Positions 1-6,566 of a DNA stretch of 17,069 nt are shown here, one piece after another. A model generated the notes under the pieces. That model was not told the origin of the DNA, searched no databases, and was given only the letters and a program-made list of their open reading frames with translations. This stretch comes from Holosporales bacterium (GTDB taxonomy: Bacteria > Pseudomonadota > Alphaproteobacteria > RUG11792), in contig JAISID010000001.1 in assembly GCA_031262205.1 (NCBI GenBank), forward strand, positions 1 to 17,069, read 5' to 3'. The position numbers and the translations under genes are program-made. The stretch's first letter is position 1; each line of letters starts with the position of its first letter.

Positions 1-94
1 CCGCTAATTCTCCTTGAGAGGACTTACCCGAACTAACAAGCGCCATTAACATTACAACTGCGGCCGCATAATTAACTTTAATCTTAAATCTCAT
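1..94 (-). CDS. N-terminus of an exported protein (partial, runs off window)
   Basis: An ATG at 92-94 on the minus strand opens a frame that stays open to the window edge (31 codons). The visible residues start MRFKIKVNYAAAVVMLMALV and continue with a small polar stretch (SSGKSSQG). This is a basic n-region followed by a hydrophobic core, typical of a Sec signal peptide or membrane anchor. An AAGG about 8 bases upstream of the ATG could be its ribosome binding site. It would be transcribed away from the recG terminator. The function cannot be told from so short a stretch. Confidence 0.5.
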   Translation of the reverse strand, partial: MRFKIKVNYAAAVVMLMALVSSGKSSQGELA

Positions 95-151
95 TTGATT
101 AACCTTTTTTATTACAAAATACATACTTGCTAATATTATACGTCAATTATG

Positions 152-180
152 AAAAAAAAAAAAATAAACATTTTTATTTG
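152..180 (-). terminator. Probable recG terminator (AT-only hairpin plus T tract)
   Basis: Read on the minus strand, about 49 bases after the recG stop, AAATAAA and TTTATTT (7 bp) surround a 4-base loop and run into an uninterrupted tract of 13 T. The stem has no G-C pairs, so strength is uncertain. The T tract and position are right for an intrinsic terminator. Confidence 0.4.
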
Positions 181-228
181 AACACAACTTTCAGATTCAC
201 GGATTTATTTAATGAATTTCCAAATCGC

Positions 229-2310
229 TTAAAACGACTGTTTAAAATCTTTGACGCTATCTATCGAGAAAATCTTAAGAAGAGTTTCATATTTTTTAAT
301 ATCGTCCGAGTCAACTATTTTAGTCGCAAGTTCCGAGGCTTGTTTCAAAAGAGTCAGAAGATAGGGCTGATTATTCGGCTCATTCATATCGAACGTTTTA
401 TAAGTCTTTCGTCCGCTTTGTTTTGTGCCCAACACCTCCCCTCCGCCTCTAAGAAGCAAATCTTGCTCGGCTATAAAAAACCCGTCGGCGCTTTCTCTCA
501 TTATGTTGAGTCTCTTTTTCGCTATTTCCGTAAGCCCGTGATCATAAAGTAATATGCAATACGATTGAACGTCGCTTCTGCCGACTCTTCCTCTGAGTTG
601 ATGCAACTGAGCTAAACCAAATTTCTCGGCGTTTTCTATAATAATCGCGCTAGCGTTTGAAACGTCCACTCCAACCTCGACAACCGTCGTTGAAACCAAT
701 ATATGGCAATCGCCTGTTTTAAATCTTTCAAATACGTCTTGCTTTTCGGCGGATTTCATCTTCCCGTGAAGCATCGCGACGCCGTCGCCAAAATAATTTT
801 TTAGATAGTCGAATCGATTGATAACGCAAGCGTATTGTAATTTTTCGCTTTCTTCTATAAGCGGACAAACCCAATACGCCTTTTGCCCATTTTCAATAAT
901 TCTTTTAACAAAATCTACAACCGACGAGATTTTCATAAGAGGAATAGCTTTAGTAATTATGTCTTTTCGCCCGATTGGTTTTTCGGAAATCGTCGACACC
1001 GATATATCTCCATATAAAGACATCACAATAGTTCTCGGTATCGGAGTGGCGGTCATGCTCAACACATGGGGAAAGTTGCCTTTGTTAATTAACCGCAACC
1101 TTTGGCTAACTCCAAATCTATGTTGCTCGTCGACTATAACAAGCCCTAAGTTCTGAAAATTAACTTTTTCCATTATTATCGCATGAGTTCCGACAAGAAC
1201 TTTAACCGTTGCATTTTCTACGTTATTTAAAATTTCCTTACGCCGCTTGCCCTTATCGTTCGACGTTAAAAGTTCTATTTGGATTCCAAGCTCTTCCAAA
1301 TACTTTCCTATTACCGCATAATGCTGTCTCGCTAGAATCTCAGTCGGAGCCAAGATCGCGCACTGATATCCGCTTTCTATAACGTAAAGAGCCGTAATAA
1401 TCGCGACGATCGTTTTTCCAGAACCGACGTCGCCTTGCAGCAGCCGAGCCATCGGTTTTCCGCTTTTAAGGTCTGCAAAAATTTCCTCAATTACTTTCCG
1501 CTGAGAATCGGTAAGCGAAAAAGACAGAATATTCAGCAACTTCTTTACCAACGTCTTTTCGTTCTTAACGACGTTCCCCTCCTTTGTTTTTCGATTCGCC
1601 AATCTCAACGCAAGCTGCTCCGCAAGCAATTCGTCAAAACAAATCCTTCTCCTCGAAACCGCGCTTAGTTGAAATTTGACAAACTCCTTAGGTTGATGTA
1701 TTTTTCTCAAGGCTTCGTAAAACGATGGAAATTCATTTTTCTCTATTAGCTCGCCTGGAATCCATTCCGTCGGCGAAGCAACGCTTAAAATTTTTAACGC
1801 ATTATTCGTTGCAGAATAAACGCCGGTTTGAGTAACGCCGGCCGTTAATGGATAAATATTATAGAATCCAGTTTTAAGTTCCGCAGCGTCTTCGTCTTTT
1901 AATTTCTCAGGGTTTATAAACTGCAGCATTCCGCTCATAGATTCGCCAAGTTTGCCGCTTACGAAAACTTCCTCGTTAGGACGATACGCCCTTCGAGCGT
2001 AATATTTCTTATAATTGAAAAGCCTTATTTCAACTGGAACCGCCCCGCTTCTTCCATATACGACGACAGAACTTGTCCTTCTTGCTCCAGCGTCTACGCA
2101 ATCTACCTTAATTTTCGCAGTTACTATTTTCCCAATATACTCCCTTGAAAGAGAATCTAAATAAACCTTCTCAACGACGCGCGAAGGCATATGCAAAAGA
2201 ACGTCGACTACTCGATTCCCCAAAAGTTTTCTAAACGATTGTATATACCGTTTGAAATATCCAACGACGCAAAATTCTATATCGTCGAATATCGTCAGCT
2301 CTTCAGACAC
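229..2310 (-). CDS. recG: ATP-dependent DNA helicase RecG
   Basis: RecG is a superfamily 2 helicase that remodels stalled replication forks and branch-migrates Holliday junctions. The 693-residue protein has the usual length. The N-terminal wedge/OB region (about 1-190) precedes the helicase core. Visible motifs are the Q-motif-like LTDSQRKVIEEI (266-277), Walker A GDVGSGKT (293-300), the RecG-type motif II DEQHRFG (394-400), MTATPIPRT (419-427) and motif VI QLRGRVGR (571-578). The TRG-region signature RGGGEVLGTKQSG (621-633) departs slightly from the common RGPGEFLGTRQSG. Translation begins at GTG (2308-2310); an in-frame TAG lies nine codons upstream with no ATG between, and no strong Shine-Dalgarno sequence is visible. 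It appears to be a single-gene unit. No sign of decay is seen. Confidence 0.97.
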   Translation of the reverse strand: MSEELTIFDDIEFCVVGYFKRYIQSFRKLLGNRVVDVLLHMPSRVVEKVYLDSLSREYIGKIVTAKIKVDCVDAGARRTSSVVVYGRSGAVPVEIRLFNYKKYYARRAYRPNEEVFVSGKLGESMSGMLQFINPEKLKDEDAAELKTGFYNIYPLTAGVTQTGVYSATNNALKILSVASPTEWIPGELIEKNEFPSFYEALRKIHQPKEFVKFQLSAVSRRRICFDELLAEQLALRLANRKTKEGNVVKNEKTLVKKLLNILSFSLTDSQRKVIEEIFADLKSGKPMARLLQGDVGSGKTIVAIITALYVIESGYQCAILAPTEILARQHYAVIGKYLEELGIQIELLTSNDKGKRRKEILNNVENATVKVLVGTHAIIMEKVNFQNLGLVIVDEQHRFGVSQRLRLINKGNFPHVLSMTATPIPRTIVMSLYGDISVSTISEKPIGRKDIITKAIPLMKISSVVDFVKRIIENGQKAYWVCPLIEESEKLQYACVINRFDYLKNYFGDGVAMLHGKMKSAEKQDVFERFKTGDCHILVSTTVVEVGVDVSNASAIIIENAEKFGLAQLHQLRGRVGRSDVQSYCILLYDHGLTEIAKKRLNIMRESADGFFIAEQDLLLRGGGEVLGTKQSGRKTYKTFDMNEPNNQPYLLTLLKQASELATKIVDSDDIKKYETLLKIFSIDSVKDFKQSF

Positions 2311-2608
2311 AATATTTTCTAAATCTATTATTCTCTATAATTTTAACATTAACCGTCTGAACCGTTAATATCTTTCACTAAACCAATGTTTTTATTAGGC
2401 CCTACTTCTAGAAACTAAAACGATCATCAAAATTATCCAGAAAATCAGCCGTCGATTTATAAGCAACGATTATATACGCAAGAAACAAAACTAAGGAAGA
2501 AGCTCTTGTTTAACCTATAAGCCAGTTTATTACAAATGAGATTCATAGAAGACGAAGGAATAATTCTTTAATTTATTCATCCTCTTTTTTCTTACTTTTG
2601 AATAAATT
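2311..2608. other. Spacer between divergent recG and the 2609 frame; weak protein-like remnant
   Basis: This 298-base AT-rich spacer has no complete gene. On the minus strand a startless frame of about 32 codons ends with a hydrophobic run (LVLFLAYIIVAY) followed by a polar tail (KSTADFLDNFDDRFSF) and a TAG near 2410. That looks like the C-terminus of a small membrane protein, but it has no start codon and I cannot assign a family. The divergent promoters of recG and the 2609 frame should lie here; no convincing -35/-10 pair was seen. Confidence 0.25.
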
Positions 2609-3061
2609 ATGGAAAATAAAAACTTCGTCTACTTAAAATTTCTGTTATCTCTTTCTCGGAGAGCTTTCTATTATTTACTCTCTTCTAAGACCGCCTTAAT
2701 TTCCCTCTCGCTTTTACATTTCAACAACAACTTTACGGTATTCTCTGGCATGCTTTCCTTGGATTTAGAGAATGGAGATATTAATTTAGATTTTAGAGGG
2801 GCCAATAGATTTAAGCCCCAGTCGTTGAATTTTGAATCCGACGAGTTAACGGCGACGGATATTGTAGATACGGATAGAGGAATGATGCGGCATTTTAGTA
2901 TTGTCCCTCGTTTAGTTTGGGACGATGTCGAGCATGAATTTTCTCATCAAAGAAAAGCGTTAAAAGCTAGATTGGGGAAGTCTATACATGGGAGTCAATT
3001 ACAATATCTTAGGAGAACTGGGCGAGCGGTCGCGGAAGAAAGACCGCCTATGCCTACTTAA
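2609..3061 (+). CDS. Hypothetical protein; probable 5' part of a disrupted gene
   Basis: This 150-codon frame starts at ATG (2609), directly after an in-frame TAA at 2603-2605, and has no clear Shine-Dalgarno sequence. The first ~45 residues are moderately hydrophobic (FLLSLSRRAFYYLLSS, ALISLSLLHF) and could be an export signal. The rest is polar: an acidic middle (SLDLENGDINLDF) and a basic end (QRKALKARLGKSIHG, LRRTGRAVAEERPPMPT). The frame ends at TAA (3059-3061), but coding-like sequence continues: in frame as KPVLEK, then, after an A-run at 3075-3079, in the next frame as MEQPLFNSPSSNGRED. I therefore suspect one degraded gene spanning 2609-3402. I recognise no family. Alternatively it is a short complete gene. 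Confidence 0.4.
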   Translation: MENKNFVYLKFLLSLSRRAFYYLLSSKTALISLSLLHFNNNFTVFSGMLSLDLENGDINLDFRGANRFKPQSLNFESDELTATDIVDTDRGMMRHFSIVPRLVWDDVEHEFSHQRKALKARLGKSIHGSQLQYLRRTGRAVAEERPPMPT

Positions 3062-3078
3062 AAACCCGTATTAGAAAA

Positions 3079-3402
3079 ATGGAGCAACCTTTATTTAATT
3101 CGCCCTCGTCTAACGGTAGAGAAGATATAGAAGAAAAACATGCGGTTCATATGTAAGATAAAGTTAGAATGTGGGAAAAGAAACCGCAAAGACAATCATA
3201 TAGGGACGCAGACGCTGCGCGCCCCGTCTTTATGCCGCAATCTCTTGCTCGAAGGTTACATATAAGAGAGGCTCCAAAGCCGCAAGCCGTTTTAGCCAGA
3301 AAGGCTCCAGTAATTAGACAGCCGAACGCAGCTCCCGTTAGAGCCATTGCCGTTAGGAAACCGCGTTTAAAAATCCCGAGCGACGCTATTATTTGGGAGT
3401 AA
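3079..3402 (+). pseudogene. Basic Pro/Ala/Arg-rich coding remnant with internal TAA
   Basis: From ATG 3079 the frame reads MEQPLFNSPSSNGREDIEEK and on to HAVHM, meets TAA at 3154-3156, and continues in the same frame as DKVRMWEKKPQRQSYRDADA to a stop at 3400-3402. The part after the TAA could start by itself at ATG 3169 (77 codons). It is rich in Arg, Ala and Pro (RRLHIREAPKPQ, APVIRQPNAAPVRAIAVRKP) and would be strongly basic and probably disordered. The same character on both sides of the TAA, and at the end of the 2609 frame, suggests one original protein of about 260 residues broken by two stops and one frameshift. Its 3' end overlaps the convergent gene at 3389 by 14 bases. No family recognised. 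Confidence 0.4.
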
Positions 3403-3847
3403 CTGCGTTTAAATACATATCTAGCATTAAATATAACGCGAATAATTTTTGGCTATAAGGCGGCGTAGAAAATAAAAGCGCGGCTAAATTAGGGAAGCAA
3501 TTAATTTGGACTCTTTCAAGTAAATGCGGCAATGCATCGGTTATGTATTTATCGTCTATATTATCGGGTAACTCTTCCGCCGTGCGTTTAATATCGTCCA
3601 TAAGGGTCTTATCGTCTCCCGCTATAGCTTTCTCCCAATGCTTGGCTGCTTTTTGATAATCTCCAGCTTCGTAATGTCTCTCGGCTTTATCTAAATCATG
3701 TTGATACGAGGCGCCGCGAGTGCCGATGCCGCCGAAAAATAAACCCGACAATATATAAGCAAGCAAAAATAAGAAGCGCTTTATATTATTTATTCTTTCT
3801 CTTTTTATATCATCTTTTATCTTCTTTACCTCTAAATCTATTTTCAT
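3389..3847 (-). CDS. Small single-pass membrane protein with TPR-like segment
   Basis: Starting from ATG 3845-3847 this encodes 152 residues. A longer reading from TTG 3904 adds 19 charged residues, but that TTG directly follows a TGA and has no ribosome binding site, so I prefer the ATG. Counting from the ATG, a charged N-terminus (KIDLEVKKIKDDIKRER) is followed by a hydrophobic segment FLFLLAYILSGLFFGGIG (about 25-42). Then comes one TPR-like helix pair, KAERHYEAGDYQKAAKHWEKAI (about 54-75, quoted here as two adjoining helices), and a C-terminal region rich in Leu. The layout suggests a membrane-anchored protein with a soluble scaffold domain. It lies downstream of the mucR-like gene on the same strand and may share its transcript. 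Its function is unknown. Confidence 0.6.
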   Translation of the reverse strand: MKIDLEVKKIKDDIKRERINNIKRFLFLLAYILSGLFFGGIGTRGASYQHDLDKAERHYEAGDYQKAAKHWEKAIAGDDKTLMDDIKRTAEELPDNIDDKYITDALPHLLERVQINCFPNLAALLFSTPPYSQKLFALYLMLDMYLNAVTPK

Positions 3848-3901
3848 TTTTATTCGTTTAATAGCTCCCTTGTTTCGGTCATGTTTTTCTTTTGATCTTA
3901 G

Positions 3902-3978
3902 CAATCAATTGCGGTTCTTAAAAGCGTCCCGGTTAACACGCCAGCTAACATCATTCCTACTCAATCGCCGCTATCGTT
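3902..3978 (-). other. Possible tiny ORF (18 codons) between the mucR-like and TPR-like genes
   Basis: On the minus strand AGTAGGA sits just before ATGATG, opening MMLAGVLTGTLLRTAIDC and a TAA at about 3900. A second mini-frame (MTETRELLNE) then ends two bases before the ATG at 3847. The chained starts and stops could give translational coupling to the TPR-like gene, or may be debris of a longer broken gene. The evidence is limited to spacing and the ribosome-binding-like sequence. Confidence 0.2.
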
Positions 3979-4001
3979 CCCTTCTACTAATAGTCTCTTA
4001 A

Positions 4002-4430
4002 TCAAGCTACTTTTAATTTCTTCCTGCCAGTGCTTCCAAGGCCAGTCGTCTTCGCTATATTGCTGCGTCTCTTGGCGTAGCTTGGAGACACCACTGGATA
4101 ATCTATCGGCAATCCCCATTTCTCTTTATATTGTTCAATTGTCATAGAGTACACCGTCGTTAAGTGTCTTTTTAACATTTGAAGTTTTTTCCCGTCTTCC
4201 AAGCATATGATATAGTCGTCGTGAACAGATTCTTCAATTGGAACCGCAGGCGTCGAAGTAGGCTTAGTCTTGGCGCTTTCAGCTCTTCTGACTATGTTTT
4301 CAACTATTTCATAGATTGTACTCATCGCTTCGTTAACTTCTTCCAGCGCAATCTTATTATTCGATAGATAAGCAGTAAGTAGATTTATTGTGTAATCTAC
4401 AAGTTTTTGTCCTTCTAAATTTGTCGACAT
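4002..4430 (-). CDS. MucR/Ros-family transcriptional regulator, variant zinc finger
   Basis: This 142-residue protein matches the alphaproteobacterial MucR/Ros family: small DNA-binding regulators of AT-rich promoters that control exopolysaccharide, virulence and symbiosis genes. The diagnostic block is DDYIICLEDGKKLQMLKRHL (71-90), followed by SMTIEQYKEKWGLPIDYP and SPSYAKRRSNIAKTTGLG. In Ros the zinc ligands are C-x2-C-x9-H-x4-H. Here the corresponding positions are C76, D79, H89 and Y94, so two ligands are replaced; some other family members have the same substitutions and some fold without metal. The basic tail (GRKKLKVA) is usual. The N-terminal half (1-60) is helical and likely the oligomerisation part. 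GGAG lies 7 bases upstream of the ATG. It is single or leads into the small genes at 3389-3978. Confidence 0.92.
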   Translation of the reverse strand: MSTNLEGQKLVDYTINLLTAYLSNNKIALEEVNEAMSTIYEIVENIVRRAESAKTKPTSTPAVPIEESVHDDYIICLEDGKKLQMLKRHLTTVYSMTIEQYKEKWGLPIDYPVVSPSYAKRRSNIAKTTGLGSTGRKKLKVA

Positions 4431-4477
4431 TAAATTCTCCGTCTTTGTAGTAAACTAATTACCTTATTTAAATTTTT

Positions 4478-4483
4478 ATTATA
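4478..4483 (-). promoter_or_regulatory. Candidate -10 box of the mucR-like gene
   Basis: A perfect TATAAT lies on the minus strand about 48 bases upstream of the mucR-like start codon, in very AT-rich DNA. No good TTGACA-like -35 sits at 17 bases; the nearest is TTGTTG at 15 bases. MucR/Ros proteins often repress their own AT-rich promoter, so the A/T runs here could also hold an operator (inference). Confidence 0.4.
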
Positions 4484-4631
4484 CTTCAAAAAATATTGCA
4501 ACAAAAAAGTTATTTAATTAATAATTTTCTGAAAAATATGTCGCGTAATTTAAAATTAACGACATAAAATGTCCAATTTTTGATAATTTTTAGAGTTCTA
4601 AAACTCTTAAGTTTCCCAAAAAATTTCTTAT

Positions 4632-4668
4632 AAAGCGACGCTTAGTTTTTTATTCTAAGCGTCGTTTT
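4632..4668 (-). terminator. Strong stem-loop terminator after the DsbA-like gene
   Basis: Two 14-base arms (4632-4645 and 4655-4668) pair with one G-T wobble around a 9-base A/T-rich loop; the core is CGACGCTTAG against CTAAGCGTCG. On the minus strand the arm runs into TTTAT, 18 bases after the DsbA-like stop codon. Symmetric A/T flanks may let it act in both directions. Confidence 0.8.
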
Positions 4669-4685
4669 ATACAACCGCCTAAAGT

Positions 4686-5492
4686 CTACTTAGTTGTTGT
4701 CGGCGAGGGATTATTTCCCTGAGCTACGTCTTCTAAAGCCGCTAGTAATTGTTCGGCGTCGGTTTGAAGAACCGTAGCGATTTGAGAACCTACGGAAGCA
4801 AATATCATAGGAACGACTGGTAGTTTAAGCTCTTCGGCTAGTTTCCCGTTTTCAGCCAATCTTTTATCGGCTTCCAACGCTAAGTCTTCTATTTTCTTGA
4901 CGTCGCATCCCGCATTTTTCAAAGCGGCTTCTATGCCGTTTTTATCCATCTCGTTATCTTTACTAATTATTTCCTTAATAAACTTAAGAGCTTGCTTTGG
5001 ACTTTCCTGATAAGCGGAAATGTAAACTCTAGCCAAAGTTCTGGAATCGTCTCCAAGAACGTCCACAGGCAGTAATTTAAAGCATACGTCTTTATTAGCT
5101 TCGATCAATTTAACCATATTTTTCTGAAACTCGACACAGTGTTTACACAATGGATCGAAGAAGCAAATTATTGTCTTCTTAGAATCCAATTTTCCAAACT
5201 TCATACATTGTTTGTCAATTTCAGTCTTATGCGCACCAACCTCGACGGCAAGTTGTTTAACAGCTTCTTCTCTCTTTTTAGAAATTCCTTCGCCCATAGC
5301 GTCCATGAGCAACTGCGGGTCTTGTTTTACAACATCGACAACGATTTCTTTTACTTTCTCATTAAACTTACTATCCATGCAATCGCGCGAACCCCTAATT
5401 TGAAAGAAAACGGCGAATAAAGACGCGACTAACGCCAATACGGACAAACCGATGCAAACCTTATTGCATCCCAACGATTCTTTGTTCTTCAT
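4686..5492 (-). CDS. Membrane-anchored DsbA-family thioredoxin-fold protein
   Basis: The 268-residue protein carries an N-terminal hydrophobic segment (about 12-31, VCIGLSVLALVASLFAVFF) that anchors it in the inner membrane with the rest in the periplasm. A helical stretch VVDVVKQDPQLLMDAM (51-66) resembles the N-terminal helix found before the thioredoxin fold in ScsC/Com1-type DsbA relatives. The active site is CKHC (116-119) within FFDPLCKHCVEF, and the cis-proline loop is probably VVPMIF (226-231). The family makes, breaks or isomerises disulfides in exported proteins. The C-terminus is a low-complexity tail (NNPSPTTTK). Several further cysteines (C9, C13, C38, C96, C110, C137, C196) lie outside the active site. 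Only weak AGAG is seen before the ATG. It is followed by a clear terminator. Confidence 0.88.
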   Translation of the reverse strand: MKNKESLGCNKVCIGLSVLALVASLFAVFFQIRGSRDCMDSKFNEKVKEIVVDVVKQDPQLLMDAMGEGISKKREEAVKQLAVEVGAHKTEIDKQCMKFGKLDSKKTIICFFDPLCKHCVEFQKNMVKLIEANKDVCFKLLPVDVLGDDSRTLARVYISAYQESPKQALKFIKEIISKDNEMDKNGIEAALKNAGCDVKKIEDLALEADKRLAENGKLAEELKLPVVPMIFASVGSQIATVLQTDAEQLLAALEDVAQGNNPSPTTTK

Positions 5493-5621
5493 AAAATAAC
5501 TCTAAAATTTTCCATGATTATTTTTTAAGTTTAAATCCTAATAATTCAAATAACAAACAAAAAATAATGCATTCCTCTCCCCTTTAGCTTCATCAATCCA
5601 CATTAATGCAACGATACAAAA

Positions 5622-6554
5622 TTACTCTGAAACCGTGTCAAACATACATTGATGAATAATATGCATTAGGAGCAGCTTATGCTCTTTAACATATCTAATA
5701 AGAAAATTTTTCGCGTTTTCTGGAAGAGTTTTTTCGGTTATTACAATTTGCCTCGGCCTAATGCCTTCTCGGGTTAAGTCTTTCAAAACTAAGTGAATAT
5801 TTCTCAACTCCGCGATTATAGGAACTCCCCTAATAACATGGCCGACGTCTTGAGGGTCAAGCGTTAAAATTCCCACCGGTTCGAAATTAAACTGGATATC
5901 GTCGTTTAAAACAACATCTCTTAAGAATGCTTCGGCAGATAAACTGTTTCCAACCAATAAGACTTCTGGATTTTCTATTTGCGAGCCTGCTATTTTTACT
6001 AGCCCTTCAATTTTCTTTAGCTTGTTTTTCTTTCGATTGTATAGCATCCGAACTAGAAACCTTGGAATCGTAAGTATAAAAGTTAAAGCAAATACATTTA
6101 TTACAAGCACGGAATACGGCAAAAAATCTTCTTGGTTCATAAGAAGCATAAGCGGGAAAAATATCAAATTAGACAGAACAGCGGAAAGGAAGAGAGGCGG
6201 CATATCCTCTATGGAAATATATCTCCAAAACGGCTGGTAAGTATGAGTCCATAAGAAAACGCTTGCGCTAACAAGTCCGAAAACAAACATGTTTTTTACA
6301 ATATACATTGGCGAATAATCCAGAAAATCCATCCCTATTCTTAGATGTATAGAGACGAAAATTGATAAGAAAGCGAGGAAACTATCGAAAACCAAAACGG
6401 CGTACGGCGGCGTTATGTTTCTTTGATATCTCTTATTTTCTCCCGACGAGTTTCTTAGCGAATCGGCAAATAACGTCTTCAAACTTTTAGTTACGCCAAT
6501 AAGTATAGAATCTAGGATTTTCCCTAATTTTGACAGTTTAGACTCTATACTCAT
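5622..6554 (-). CDS. N-terminal half of a FlaA1/CapD-type nucleotide-sugar dehydratase (truncated)
   Basis: Full members of this family (PglF, WbpM, CapD, FlaA1-like) run about 600-650 residues: membrane helices, a small Rossmann-like domain, and a C-terminal SDR domain that dehydrates UDP-sugars for surface polysaccharides. This 310-residue protein has four membrane segments (about 51-70, 85-105, 118-140, 145-168). A Rossmann-like stretch follows (PEVLLVGNSLSAEAFLRDV, 196-214; PVGIL and RGVPII after it), in which the usual Gly-rich GAGxAG is degenerate. The frame stops (TAA 5622-5624) where the SDR domain should begin, and the next 129 bases encode nothing like it. The gene is therefore truncated and cannot have dehydratase activity alone. 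GGAGG stands 7 bases before the ATG and only 12 bases separate it from rpoD, so it is cotranscribed with dnaG-rpoD. Confidence 0.7.
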   Translation of the reverse strand: MSIESKLSKLGKILDSILIGVTKSLKTLFADSLRNSSGENKRYQRNITPPYAVLVFDSFLAFLSIFVSIHLRIGMDFLDYSPMYIVKNMFVFGLVSASVFLWTHTYQPFWRYISIEDMPPLFLSAVLSNLIFFPLMLLMNQEDFLPYSVLVINVFALTFILTIPRFLVRMLYNRKKNKLKKIEGLVKIAGSQIENPEVLLVGNSLSAEAFLRDVVLNDDIQFNFEPVGILTLDPQDVGHVIRGVPIIAELRNIHLVLKDLTREGIRPRQIVITEKTLPENAKNFLIRYVKEHKLLLMHIIHQCMFDTVSE

Positions 6555-6566
6555 GATATGCCTCCG

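Noticed and set aside
127..552. 141-codon plus-strand frame over the recG 3' end
   Set aside because: It has no ribosome binding site, begins in the terminator poly-A tract and is antisense to recG.
3147..3347. 66-codon minus-strand frame, Ala/Gly/Cys-rich
   Set aside because: Mirror image of the basic Pro/Ala-rich plus-strand stretch, with no start signal.
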